DNA of 64,000 nt, from positions 372,001-436,000 of the forward strand of contig NZ_BMQK01000002.1 of NCBI RefSeq assembly GCF_014648075.1. Direction: 5' to 3'. Below, piece after piece: positions 1-7,695 of this stretch (positions are counted from its first letter, which is position 1; every line of letters starts with the position of its first letter). The translations under genes and the position numbers were made by a program. The stretch comes from Streptomyces ruber. Its GTDB lineage: Bacteria > Actinomycetota > Actinomycetes > Streptomycetales > Streptomycetaceae. A model generated the notes under the pieces. It worked only from the letters and a program-made list of their open reading frames with translations, had not been told where the DNA came from and searched no databases.

Positions 1-1309
1 CGCCCGTGCGGACGACGCCTCCGCCGCCCGGGGGGATCTCGTCGGCGGAGTCGAGGGAGTGCAGCCGGTCGCCGATGAAGTGCATGCCCACCTTGGCCTG
101 GTGCTGGAGGAAGGCGGGGGCCTCGCGCGCGACGGTGCGCAGCCGGCGCGGGTCGTAGAGGTCGGCCCACGCCGGGCGGCCGCCCGTCAGCAGGTCGGAC
201 AGGAGGCGGCCCGCCATGATGCCGCCGCTCATGCCCCAGCCGCCGAAGCCGGTCACGACGTACGCGTGCTCGGCCCTCTGGTGGAGGGGGCCGACCAGCG
301 GCACGGTGTCGGTGGGGCTGTTGTCCTGGGTGGCCCAGCGGTGGGTGAGGGGGACACCGGGGAAGCGCTCGTTCGCCCAGGCGGAGAGCCGCTCGAAGCG
401 CTCGTCGGTGTCGGCGGTGCCGGGGGTGAATCCCTCGCCGGTGATGATGAGCAGTCGCCGGCCGTCCTCCAGCGGCGCGGTGCGCACCGAGCGCTTGCCC
501 TCGTCCGGGGTGATGTACATGCCGTCGGGGTCGCGGTCGGCGTCCATGGGGCCGGCGACGACCAGCTCACGGTGGCTGGAGAGCCGGGCGAAGGCCATGG
601 ACCGGTCGAAGATCGGATAGTGCGTGGCCACGACGACGTCCCGGGCCGTCACGGTCGCCCCGCTCTCCGTGGTGACCCGGCAGGGCTCGCCCTCCCGCAG
701 TCCGACGACGGGCGTGTGCTCGAAGACCTGCCCGCCGCGGGCGACGAAGTCGTCGACGAGGGCGAGGAGGTACTTGCGCGGGTGGAACTGCGCCTGCCCG
801 GTGACGCGCACGGCCCCCGTGACGGGGTACGGCAGCGGGGTCTCTCCCACGAACTCCGCGGGCAGCCCGGCCGCGCGCGCGGCCTCGGCCTCGGCGCGCA
901 CCTGGGGCACCTGCTTCTGGCCGTGCACATAGGTGTACGAGTCCCGGCGCTCCCAGTCGCAGGCGATGCCGAGCTCCTCGACGAGCTCGGCGGCCCGCTC
1001 GACGGCCTCGCTCTGCGACACCGCGTACAGCCGCGCCGCCTCTTCGTTCCGGGTCCGCCGCAGCTTGTCGTAGACCAGCGTGTGCAACACGCTGACCTTG
1101 GCGGTCGTGTGCCCGGTCACGCCGCCGGCGACCGTCCCGGCCTCCAGCAGCGCCACACTCCGCCCGAGCCGCGCGACCTCGTAGGCGGTGCTGATCCCGG
1201 CGATGCCGGCGCCCACCACCACCACGTCGACGTCGAGATCACGGTCCAGGGGCGGGTGCGCCGTGCCCGGTGCCGTCTCGATCCAGTACGAGCCCCGATT
1301 GTTCTCCAT
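1..1309 (-). CDS. FAD-dependent oxidoreductase (DAO family), 3' end outside window
   Basis: The visible 436 residues begin MENNRGSYWIETAPG. A Rossmann FAD-binding segment follows near residues 23-50 (DVVVVGAGIAGISTAYEVAR), then the GVTGHTTAKVS stretch typical of DAO-type oxidoreductases and a late GFGGWGMSGGIMAGRLL segment that closes the FAD site. Proteins of this layout in actinobacteria usually carry a C-terminal Rieske [2Fe-2S] domain. That part would lie beyond the left edge, so it is not confirmed. The probable role is oxidation of an amine or other small substrate; the substrate is unknown. The ATG at 1309 has no clear ribosome binding site. The same frame stays open upstream to at least 1708 through an nSTAND-derived remnant, so the annotated start could lie further upstream and the 5' end is uncertain. 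Confidence 0.8.
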   Translation of the reverse strand, partial: MENNRGSYWIETAPGTAHPPLDRDLDVDVVVVGAGIAGISTAYEVARLGRSVALLEAGTVAGGVTGHTTAKVSVLHTLVYDKLRRTRNEEAARLYAVSQSEAVERAAELVEELGIACDWERRDSYTYVHGQKQVPQVRAEAEAARAAGLPAEFVGETPLPYPVTGAVRVTGQAQFHPRKYLLALVDDFVARGGQVFEHTPVVGLREGEPCRVTTESGATVTARDVVVATHYPIFDRSMAFARLSSHRELVVAGPMDADRDPDGMYITPDEGKRSVRTAPLEDGRRLLIITGEGFTPGTADTDERFERLSAWANERFPGVPLTHRWATQDNSPTDTVPLVGPLHQRAEHAYVVTGFGGWGMSGGIMAGRLLSDLLTGGRPAWADLYDPRRLRTVAREAPAFLQHQAKVGMHFIGDRLHSLDSADEIPPGGGGVVRTG

Positions 1310-1349
1310 GGGCGGCCGGGTACCCCGCCCCGGCCACCCCATCCGGCCT

Positions 1350-1708
1350 GCTGTTTCGGGCAGCCGGGACCGGCTCGGCGGTTCGAGCACGAGGGCTTCG
1401 TCGACGGCCTCGATCGGGCCCGCCCGGTCGGGATCGGTGCTCGGGAACTCGGAACGCACCGTCACCACGACCCACAGGGGACTGTCCGCGTCCAGCGCGC
1501 CACGCAGCAGGCGGAGGGAGGACCGTTGCTCCTCGACGCCGGTACGGGTGAGCAGTTCCTCGGCCTGGTCGACCACGACCGGAACGTGTCGCCCGTGATC
1601 CGCGTCGGCGACCGGCTCGGCGGCCGGGTCGGCCAGTGCGCGCGGTCCCGAGCCCAGCCGTGCCTCCACCTCACCGGACGCACGTGCCTGGGTGCCCGTC
1701 ACGGTCAT
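1350..1708 (-). pseudogene. Remnant of an nSTAND/WD40-type ATPase
   Basis: Translating the minus strand upstream of the oxidoreductase gives VVVDQAEELLTRTG, then LRLLRGALDADSPLWVVV, TVRSEFPSTDPDRAG and EAVDEALVLEPPSRSRLPE. These match the Walker B and sensor region of the novel-STAND ATPase domain found in Streptomyces WD40-repeat proteins (pattern VVVDQAEEL ... VRSEFL ... L.PLSRSRLPEVI). There is no Walker A segment and no WD40 repeats. Several positions look degenerate (PLSR has become PPSR). The piece is about 120 codons and is in the same open frame as the downstream FAD oxidoreductase. I read it as a deletion remnant; alternatively it is annotated as an N-terminal extension of that gene. 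Confidence 0.7.
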
Positions 1709-1913
1709 GGCCGGCGCAGCGGTCAGCGCACACGGCGCGGCATCGGAGTACGCCCGCCGGCAGACGGGGTTCACCCGGACCGCCGCCGAGCTGCAGCGGC
1801 TCCTGGATCACAGAGGCACGGCCGGGGGCGGCGGCGAGGCGTTCGTCCAGCGCTGCGAGGGGGGCATCTCCGTCCTGAACGACAGCTGGACGGTGAAGTG
1901 GACGCCTGAGTGA
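1692..1913 (+). CDS. Possible small hypothetical protein (73 aa)
   Basis: A GTG-started frame encodes MPVTVMAGAAVSAHGAASEY and ends in SVLNDSWTVKWTPE. The C-terminal half has a natural-looking composition (hydrophobic/aromatic residues, few Arg/Pro runs), unlike the usual antisense shadow frames here. No family is recognised and there is no strong ribosome binding site. It abuts the nSTAND remnant and overlaps it by a few bases, so it could itself be the end of a decayed gene. Confidence 0.3.
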   Translation: MPVTVMAGAAVSAHGAASEYARRQTGFTRTAAELQRLLDHRGTAGGGGEAFVQRCEGGISVLNDSWTVKWTPE

Positions 1914-1997
1914 CCTGCCGGGCCGCTCATGGAACGGCGTCGTCCGCCCGGTCCGGTCATGCCGAGCGCCACAGGAGCCGCACCGGCAGCGAACGCC

Positions 1998-3389
1998 TCA
2001 TGAACCCCGCCGCCAGGGCCCCGTCACCGCGAACGTCGTCCCCGGCGTGTAGCAGTTGACGTACATCGTCCGCCCGTCCGGGGAGAACGTGACGCCCGCG
2101 AACTCGCCCCACTCCGGTTCCTCCGGCGTCCCGGTGTTCTGGGCGTTGCGGGCCACGGCGTACACCTCGCCGCGCCGCGTCACGCCGAACACGTGCTGTG
2201 CGCCGTCGCCGTCCTCGCAGACCATCAGGCCGCCGCCGGGGGCGAGGCAGATGTTGTCGGGGGACTCGCCCGGCAGCGTCACGTCCGTGGCCGGGCCGAA
2301 GACGATCACCAGGGTGAGGCGGCGCGCGTCCGGGTCGTACCGCCAGATCTGGCCGTGGTGGTCCGCGGCCGAGCCCTCCGCGCTGCGGGCGAAGGACGAG
2401 ACGAAGTACACGCACCGGCCGCCCCAGTAGCAGCCCTCCAGCTTCTGCGCGTGCGTGATGCCCTTCCTGCCGAAGTCCTGGAAACGGATCGGGGTCCCGG
2501 TGGCCTGGGGGTCCGGTACGTCCACCCACTCGATGCGGTCGAACGCCGTGCCCGTCTCCTGGATGGAGGACAGGTCGGGCACGTCCGGCACGCGCATCGC
2601 CTGCAGCCGGCCGCCCGCGCGCAGGGAGCCGGTGCCGCCGAGCGGGCGGTCGGGGAGGAAGCGGTAGAAGAGCCCGAAGGGCCGCTCGAAGGCGTCCTCC
2701 GTCTCGTAGACGATCCCGCGCCCCGGGTCCACCGCGACCGCCTCGTGCTGGAAGCGGCCCATCGCGGTGAGCGGGACGGCCCCGGTGCGGTGCGGGTCCA
2801 CCGGGTCGACCTCGAAGATGAAGCCGTGGTCCTTCGCGTAGCCGTTTGTGCCGGCCCTGTCCTCGGTCTCCTCGCAGGTCAGCCAGGTTCTCCAGGGGGT
2901 GGGGCCACCTGCGCAGTTGACGGCCGTACCGGCGATCCCGACCCGCTCGCCGCGCACCTCGCCGTGCCCGTCCAGGGTCAGGACCGTACATCCGCCCTTG
3001 CCCGCCGGGTCGTACGTCAGGCCCTTCACCGTCGGCACCGGAACGCGGCCGTCGGCGCGGTTCTCGTGGTTGCGGACCAGGTGGACGCGGCCGGCTCCGC
3101 CGCCGAAGGCGGCCATGCCGTCGTGATTGCCGGGAACCGCTCCCTCACCGGAGCGGAGCCGGTCGCCCTCACGGGAGAGCACCTGGTAGCGGAAGCCTCT
3201 CGGCAGGTCGAGCAGCCCGTCCGGGTCGGGGACGAGCGGACCGTGTCCGGAGTGGCCGGAACCGAAGCGCCCGGGGCCGTCCGCGGCGGCGGCCGTCCCG
3301 GCGAAGAGTTCGGAGAGCGCTCCGGAGAAGGCGATGCCCGCTCCCAGGGCACCGGAGCGGGCGAGCACTTCTCGTCGTGTGGCTGACAT
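1998..3389 (-). CDS. PhoX-like (DUF839) exported phosphatase-family protein
   Basis: 463 residues. The N terminus MSATRREVLARSGALGAG is a twin-arginine signal peptide (RR in SATRREVL), followed by a hydrophobic segment ending at AAAADG. The body shows the features of the alkaline phosphatase PhoX/DUF839 beta-propeller: LVRNHEN, CAGGPTPWRTWLTCEET, GRFQHEAVAVDP, YETED, THAQKLEG and a late FSPDGRTMYVN. PhoX enzymes are Tat-exported, Ca/Fe-dependent phosphomonoesterases, so an extracellular phosphate-scavenging role is the family expectation; substrate and activity are not shown here. The internal ATG at 3389 is chosen because an AGGAGGAGT ribosome binding site precedes it directly. An upstream in-frame extension to 3440 would bury the signal peptide. 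Confidence 0.88.
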   Translation of the reverse strand: MSATRREVLARSGALGAGIAFSGALSELFAGTAAAADGPGRFGSGHSGHGPLVPDPDGLLDLPRGFRYQVLSREGDRLRSGEGAVPGNHDGMAAFGGGAGRVHLVRNHENRADGRVPVPTVKGLTYDPAGKGGCTVLTLDGHGEVRGERVGIAGTAVNCAGGPTPWRTWLTCEETEDRAGTNGYAKDHGFIFEVDPVDPHRTGAVPLTAMGRFQHEAVAVDPGRGIVYETEDAFERPFGLFYRFLPDRPLGGTGSLRAGGRLQAMRVPDVPDLSSIQETGTAFDRIEWVDVPDPQATGTPIRFQDFGRKGITHAQKLEGCYWGGRCVYFVSSFARSAEGSAADHHGQIWRYDPDARRLTLVIVFGPATDVTLPGESPDNICLAPGGGLMVCEDGDGAQHVFGVTRRGEVYAVARNAQNTGTPEEPEWGEFAGVTFSPDGRTMYVNCYTPGTTFAVTGPWRRGS

Positions 3390-3490
3390 GGGTGACTCCT
3401 CCTGCTGGCGGACAGGACGTGACCCGCTTGTGTGTACCACGTGGTTCCCGGCGCGGGAACCATGCGCGGAGGCCGTGGGCGGACGTGACA

Positions 3491-3533
3491 GGGCCGTGGC
3501 GCTCCGGGTGTGCTTCCCGAAGTGCCACGGCCC
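3491..3533. terminator. Rho-independent-like hairpin downstream of the SulP gene
   Basis: A perfect 10-bp inverted repeat (GGGCCGTGGC at 3491-3500, GCCACGGCCC at 3524-3533) with a 23-nt loop lies between the SulP stop codon and the PhoX-like gene. There is no U-tract, as is common in Streptomyces. It would end the carbonic anhydrase-SulP transcript. Confidence 0.6.
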
Positions 3534-3581
3534 CTGCGACGGCGCCCCTACGGTGTCACCGGTCTCCGCGGGACGGCTCTG

Positions 3582-5201
3582 TCACCGCTTCTCCGCCCGC
3601 ACCGGCTGCTTCGCCGGCTCGGCGTCCCCGGCGTCCACGGCGTCCCCGGCGGACACCGCGGATGTCGTGGCCGGCGCCGGGTCCTCCGTCGGCTCGTTCA
3701 CCTTCACCGGCTCCGTGTCCGGTGCGCTGTGGCGGGCCGCCCAGTTCTCCAGCGCCGTGCGGCAGGCGTGGTCCAGGTGGTGCACTCCGCCCAGGTGCAG
3801 CTCGATCGGACGGTCCTGGGGGAGGGCCTCCAGACTGTCGAGGATCTTGGGCAGCTTGAGGAAGGTCGCGTTGCCCGACAGGTACGCCTGGATGGGGCCG
3901 GCGCCCTTGTCGATGATCTCCAGCTTGATGTGCGAGGCATCCCAGGCGGTCTTGACCACGGACAGGGCCAGACCGATCAGGACACCCTCGAACATGTTCA
4001 CCGCGACGATCGCGACGGCGGTGACGATCAGGATCAGCGCCTCACCCCGGTGCGACCGCCACAGCGAGGCCACACCCTTGAACGGGATCAGCTTGTAGCC
4101 CGCGTGGACCAGGATGCCCGCCAGCGCGGGCAGCGGGATGTACGCCAGCACGGACGGCAGCAGCGCGGCGAACAGCAGCAGCCAGACGCCGTGCAGCACC
4201 CGCGAGGCCTTGGTGCGGGCACCCGCCGCGACGTTGGCGGAGCTGCGCACGATCACCGCGGTCATGGGCAGCGCGCCGAGCACACCGGACACGGTGTTGC
4301 CCGCGCCCTGCGCCATCAGTTCCTTGTCGTACTCGGTCCGCGGACCGTCGTGCAGCCGGTCCACGGCCGCCGCGCTGAACAGCGACTCGGCGGACGCGAT
4401 CAGCAGGAAGGCCAGGATGGTGCCGAGCAGGGCGACGTCGGCGAGCTCGCCGAAGGCCTCCAGGCCGGGCGGCTGGATGGACGCCAGCAGACCCTGCACC
4501 TCGACGGTGGCCACCGGCAGGCTGAACACCAGCGTGACGACGGTCGCGAGGCCGACCGCGGCAAGCGCTCCCGGTACCGTCTGCGCGGCCTTGGGCAGCT
4601 TCTTCCAGAACACCATCACGGCGATCGTGCCCGCGGCGACCGCGAGCGAGGCGAGGGCCGTCGTACTGCCCACGGCGTCCACGACCGCTCCGGGCAGCCC
4701 GAAGATCTTGTCGAGACCGGAGGCGGGGGCCTCCAGGCCGGCCGCCGAGTACAGCTGGCCCGCGATGAGCACGAGACCGATGCCGGCCAGCATGCCCTCG
4801 ACCACGGAGACCGATATGGCCCGGAAGTAGCGGCCCAGCTTCAGCGCGCCCATGACGAGCTGGAGCAGGCCCGTGATCAGCACGATCACACCGAGCACGG
4901 GCAGCCCGAACTCACGGACCGCTTCGAAGACCAGCACGGTGAGGCCCGCGGCCGGTCCGGACACCTGGAGGCTGCTGCCCGGCAGCAAACCGGTCACGAG
5001 ACCGCCGACGATGCCGGTGACGAGGCCGAGTTCGGCCGGCACACCGGACGCGACGGCCACGCCCACGCACAGCGGGAGGGCGACCAGGAAGACGACGAGC
5101 GAGGCGGTGAAGTCCTGCTTCCAGTACGGGAACCGGGGCTTCCGGGGCGCCTCGGTGGACGGCTGGGGCGCGTTGGTGGTCGTAGTCATCGCGCCGCTCA
5201 C
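3582..5201 (-). CDS. SulP-family anion (probable bicarbonate) transporter
   Basis: 539 residues with 10 or more hydrophobic segments. The characteristic SulP core is present (LVVFLVALPLCVGVAVASG, ISVSVVEGMLAGIGLVLIAGQ, IASAESLFSAAAVDRLHDG). The C-terminal portion (IELHLGGVHHLDHACRTALENW) resembles a degenerate STAS domain. SulP proteins move sulfate, bicarbonate or dicarboxylates. The four-base overlap with an upstream beta-carbonic anhydrase favours bicarbonate, because SulP-carbonic anhydrase pairs are a recurring arrangement; this is inference. The GTG at 5201 overlaps the carbonic anhydrase stop (GTGA), suggesting translational coupling; an ATG four codons later is the alternative start. 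The C terminus ends in an Ala/Asp/Glu-rich tail. Confidence 0.9.
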   Translation of the reverse strand: MSGAMTTTTNAPQPSTEAPRKPRFPYWKQDFTASLVVFLVALPLCVGVAVASGVPAELGLVTGIVGGLVTGLLPGSSLQVSGPAAGLTVLVFEAVREFGLPVLGVIVLITGLLQLVMGALKLGRYFRAISVSVVEGMLAGIGLVLIAGQLYSAAGLEAPASGLDKIFGLPGAVVDAVGSTTALASLAVAAGTIAVMVFWKKLPKAAQTVPGALAAVGLATVVTLVFSLPVATVEVQGLLASIQPPGLEAFGELADVALLGTILAFLLIASAESLFSAAAVDRLHDGPRTEYDKELMAQGAGNTVSGVLGALPMTAVIVRSSANVAAGARTKASRVLHGVWLLLFAALLPSVLAYIPLPALAGILVHAGYKLIPFKGVASLWRSHRGEALILIVTAVAIVAVNMFEGVLIGLALSVVKTAWDASHIKLEIIDKGAGPIQAYLSGNATFLKLPKILDSLEALPQDRPIELHLGGVHHLDHACRTALENWAARHSAPDTEPVKVNEPTEDPAPATTSAVSAGDAVDAGDAEPAKQPVRAEKR

Positions 5202-5779
5202 AGGGACTCGAACGAGTCGGTGTCCGCCCGGTGTTCGCGCACGGCTCCGGTGTGCACTTCGTAGTACCAGCCGCGCAGTCCGAGGGTGCCCTCGTTCAGG
5301 CGCTTCTCGATGCAGGGGTAGGACCGCAGCCGGAGCAGCTGCGACAGGACGTGGTGCTGCACGGCCTCCGCGACGGTGGGGTCGCCGGCGTCACCGGTTT
5401 TCGGGTGGTCACAGGAGTGCGCGAGCCAGTCGCGCACGGCGGGTACGGCGGTGAGGTCGTCGCCGCGGACCAGGGCGCCCACGGCGCCGCAGTGCGAGTG
5501 GCCGCAGACCACGATGTCCTTGACGCCGAGGACCTCCACGGCGTACTCGATCGTGGCGGCCTCGCCGGTGGGGGTGCCGGAGCCGTACGGGGGCACGACG
5601 TTGCCCGCGGTGCGCAGCTCGAAGAGCTCGCCGGGGCGGGCTCCGGTGATCAGGGCCGGGACGACCCGGGAGTCGGAGCAGGTGATGAACAGGACGTCTG
5701 GCGACTGGCCGGCCGCCAGAGCGGCGAACTCCTCAGGGCGCTGTCCGAACGTGCGGGCGTTGTCGATGAGGGGCTGCAT
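5198..5779 (-). CDS. Beta-carbonic anhydrase
   Basis: 193 residues. The zinc-site residues of beta-class carbonic anhydrases are visible: Cys34 with the Asp36-Arg38 dyad in TCSDSRVVPAL, and His94 and Cys97 in CGHSHCGAVGAL. It catalyses reversible hydration of CO2 to bicarbonate in the cytoplasm. The ATG start is preceded by an AGGAGGAGT ribosome binding site. The gene overlaps the start of the downstream SulP transporter, so the pair probably acts together in inorganic carbon or pH handling. Confidence 0.93.
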   Translation of the reverse strand: MQPLIDNARTFGQRPEEFAALAAGQSPDVLFITCSDSRVVPALITGARPGELFELRTAGNVVPPYGSGTPTGEAATIEYAVEVLGVKDIVVCGHSHCGAVGALVRGDDLTAVPAVRDWLAHSCDHPKTGDAGDPTVAEAVQHHVLSQLLRLRSYPCIEKRLNEGTLGLRGWYYEVHTGAVREHRADTDSFESL

Positions 5780-5855
5780 GTGGGGACTCCTCCTGGCGCG
5801 CCATCAGGGCGCGTCGGGCTGACAAGACAGAGTGTGGGGGGTCGGACTCTGCTGC

Positions 5856-6254
5856 TCAGCAGCGGAAAACCTGCAGTAGGGCCGGAGTGTGCGCCGCTCC
5901 GGTTCTCTCCGGACGGGACGAGACGGAGGGGGGAACCCGCGGGGGAGCGGTCACCCAGCGCTTACCCTCCGGTGGTTGTTCGAACACCAGGCACGCGTGC
6001 ACGGCCGCGACGCCGCGGTGACGGTCGCGGGTCCGCAGGGGGTCGGTCGGGTCCCCTGGCGGGCCGCAGCCGCGGTGAGTGACGGCCTCGTCGCGCACCG
6101 ACGTACCCGTGAGTTCGTTTCCGGGCTCAGCTTTGGCCTCAACATGACGAAGCGTGTGCACGGATGCGAAGGAAGCCGAGGGCGCGAAGAACTGCAGGGC
6201 GAGCAGGACGGCCGCGAGGATCCTGGCCGCGGAACCGATGGTGGTGCCTCGCAA
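5856..6254 (-). CDS. Small exported or membrane-anchored hypothetical protein
   Basis: With a TTG start after a GGGGGGAGGGAAG ribosome binding site, the product is 132 residues. It opens with LRGTTIGSAARILAAVLLAL, a hydrophobic signal or anchor segment ending around FFAPSASFA. The remainder is charged, rich in Pro/Arg/His, with no recognised domain, and ends LLQVFRC. The frame stays open upstream to 6308, giving an 18-residue longer alternative. An 11-bp-periodic repeat array and a 32-bp palindrome lie directly upstream and suggest tight control. Function is unknown. Confidence 0.55.
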   Translation of the reverse strand: MRGTTIGSAARILAAVLLALQFFAPSASFASVHTLRHVEAKAEPGNELTGTSVRDEAVTHRGCGPPGDPTDPLRTRDRHRGVAAVHACLVFEQPPEGKRWVTAPPRVPPSVSSRPERTGAAHTPALLQVFRC

Positions 6255-6303
6255 CTTCCCTCCCCCCAGCGCAGTGTTGTGCAGAGTGTTGTCTCTTGAA
6301 AGT

Positions 6304-6331
6304 GTCAACAGATAGTCAACAGCGAGTCAAG
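6304..6331. promoter_or_regulatory. Three 11-bp-spaced direct repeats (GTCAACA-like)
   Basis: On the plus strand GTCAACA occurs at 6304-6310 and 6315-6321, with GTCAAG at 6326-6331. Read on the minus strand these are three TTGAC-containing heptamers spaced exactly one helical turn apart, upstream of the small exported protein. Such spacing is typical of OmpR/SARP-type regulators. Each repeat also resembles a -35 hexamer (TTGAC), so the array could be promoter elements instead. Confidence 0.45.
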
Positions 6332-6337
6332 AAGTAC

Positions 6338-6369
6338 GTTAACCCAGCAAAGTTGTTTGCAGGGTTAAC
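6338..6369. promoter_or_regulatory. 32-bp operator-like palindrome
   Basis: GTTAACCCAGCAAA at 6338-6351 and TTTGCAGGGTTAAC at 6356-6369 form a 14-bp inverted repeat with one mismatch and a 4-bp centre. It is AT-rich against a GC-rich background and lies next to the 11-bp repeat array. This looks like a binding site for a dimeric repressor rather than a terminator. Its cognate protein is unknown. Confidence 0.6.
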
Positions 6370-6478
6370 TTAGCGTTGCGAGCTGAAGACAGCCTGAAAG
6401 TGGAGATGTGGATGGCTTGAATCGATCCTTGACGGCGTGGTCGACGGTCGAGTAGCCCCCCAGTGTCCGTGCGCATGG

Positions 6479-6516
6479 GGAAGCCCCCTGGTGCCTGAGG
6501 TGGCCAGGGGGCTTCC
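6479..6516. terminator. Strong hairpin after the AFG1-like gene
   Basis: GGAAGCCCCCTGG (6479-6491) pairs perfectly with CCAGGGGGCTTCC (6504-6516), giving a 13-bp stem and 12-nt loop just beyond the stop codon of the leftward AFG1-like gene. It contains no U-run. Confidence 0.75.
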
Positions 6517-6540
6517 GTGACGGTGCGGTGGGGGCGCGGG

Positions 6541-7665
6541 TCAGTCCTGTTCGACGAGCCCCTTGGCGTCGCGTGCGAGCGCGGTGAGGCGGGATATCGC
6601 GCGGAAGTACTTCTTGCGGTAGCCGCCCTTCAGCATCTCCTCGCCGAACAACTGGTCGAAGGGCAGCCCGGAGGCGAGTACCGGCACCTCCCGGTCGTAC
6701 AGCCGGTCGGCGAGGACGACGAGCCGCAGCGCGGTCGACTGGTCCGGGACGGGGCGCACATCGGTGAGGCACACGGCCCTGACCCCGTCCGTGAGGGCGC
6801 CGTACCGGCTCGGGTGCACGCGCGCGAGATGCTCGAGGAGCTGCGGGAAGGCGTCGAGCGAGGCGCCCTCGGTGGCCTGCGCGGCCTTGGTGACCTGCTC
6901 GTCGGCGTACGGCGCCGGGGCCTCGGGCAGCCCGCGGTGACGGTAGTCCTCGCCGTCGATGCGCAGGGCGCGGAAGTGCGCGGACAGCCCCTGTATCTCG
7001 CGCAGGAAGTCGGCCGCCGCGAACCGGCCCTCGCCGAGCCTGCCCGGCAGCGTGTTGGAGGTCGCGGCGAGGGCGACCCCCGCGTCGACGAGCTTGCCGA
7101 GCAGCGACGACACCAGGACGGTGTCGCCCGGGTCGTCCAGCTCGAACTCGTCGATGCACAGCAGCCGGTGACCGGAGAGCGTGGCGACGGTCTGCTGGAA
7201 GCCGAGGGCGCCGACCAGGTTCGTCAGCTCCACGAACGTGCCGAACGCCTTGAGCGCGGGCTCGGCGGGCGTGGCGTGCCAAAGGGAGGCCAGCAGATGG
7301 GTCTTGCCCACGCCGTACCCGCCGTCGAGGTAGACGCCGCGCGGGCCGGAGGGGGCCTTCTTGGCGGCCTTCCCGAAGCCGCCGAAACCGCCGAAGAGCT
7401 TGCGCCGGCCGCCCGTGCCGCCCGCGTCCGCTCCGTCCAGACCCGCCGCGAACGCGCTCAGCACCCTCACCGCCTCGGTCTGGCTGGGCTGGTCCGGGTC
7501 CGGTATGTAGGTGTCGAAGCGCGCTCCGCCGAACCGGGGCGGAGGCACCATCTCGGCGACGAGCCGGTCCGCGGGAACGTGGGGCTCGCGGGCGCACAGG
7601 GACAGCGGGGCCGCGTCGGGGATCGAAGGGGATCCGGGCGCGGAGAAGGACGACGACACGATCAT
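6541..7665 (-). CDS. AFG1/ZapE-like AAA ATPase
   Basis: 374 residues. Walker A is YGVGKTHLLASLW (GxxGxGKT-like), Walker B is RLLCIDEFELDDPGD, and ATSNTLP follows as sensor 1. FDQLFGEEMLKGGYRKKYFR near the C terminus fits the AFG1/ZapE family. Members are ATPases linked to protein quality control (mitochondrial Afg1) or to modulation of the FtsZ ring (ZapE); which applies here is unknown. The insert GGFGGFGKAAKKAP sits just before Walker A and is low-complexity. The ATG at 7665 is used, but TAGAGT lies two bases upstream, so the GTG at 7659 as a leaderless start is plausible. It is divergent from the reductase gene with only 30 bp between them. Confidence 0.87.
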   Translation of the reverse strand: MIVSSSFSAPGSPSIPDAAPLSLCAREPHVPADRLVAEMVPPPRFGGARFDTYIPDPDQPSQTEAVRVLSAFAAGLDGADAGGTGGRRKLFGGFGGFGKAAKKAPSGPRGVYLDGGYGVGKTHLLASLWHATPAEPALKAFGTFVELTNLVGALGFQQTVATLSGHRLLCIDEFELDDPGDTVLVSSLLGKLVDAGVALAATSNTLPGRLGEGRFAAADFLREIQGLSAHFRALRIDGEDYRHRGLPEAPAPYADEQVTKAAQATEGASLDAFPQLLEHLARVHPSRYGALTDGVRAVCLTDVRPVPDQSTALRLVVLADRLYDREVPVLASGLPFDQLFGEEMLKGGYRKKYFRAISRLTALARDAKGLVEQD

Positions 7666-7695
7666 CCACTCTACGGCCGTGCCACACTGCACGAC

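Noticed and set aside
59..1909. Very long open frames antisense to clear genes (for example 59-1909, 2193-3386, 3510-5264, 16468-19371 and 21065-22639 on the plus strand)
   Set aside because: They mirror real genes in a high-GC genome, have Arg/Gly/His/Asp-biased composition, no domain motifs and no ribosome binding sites.
6304..6331. Assignment of the 11-bp repeats as a definite SARP site
   Set aside because: Spacing fits, but each repeat is also a -35-like TTGAC and no SARP gene is in the window, so it is kept only as a candidate regulatory array.
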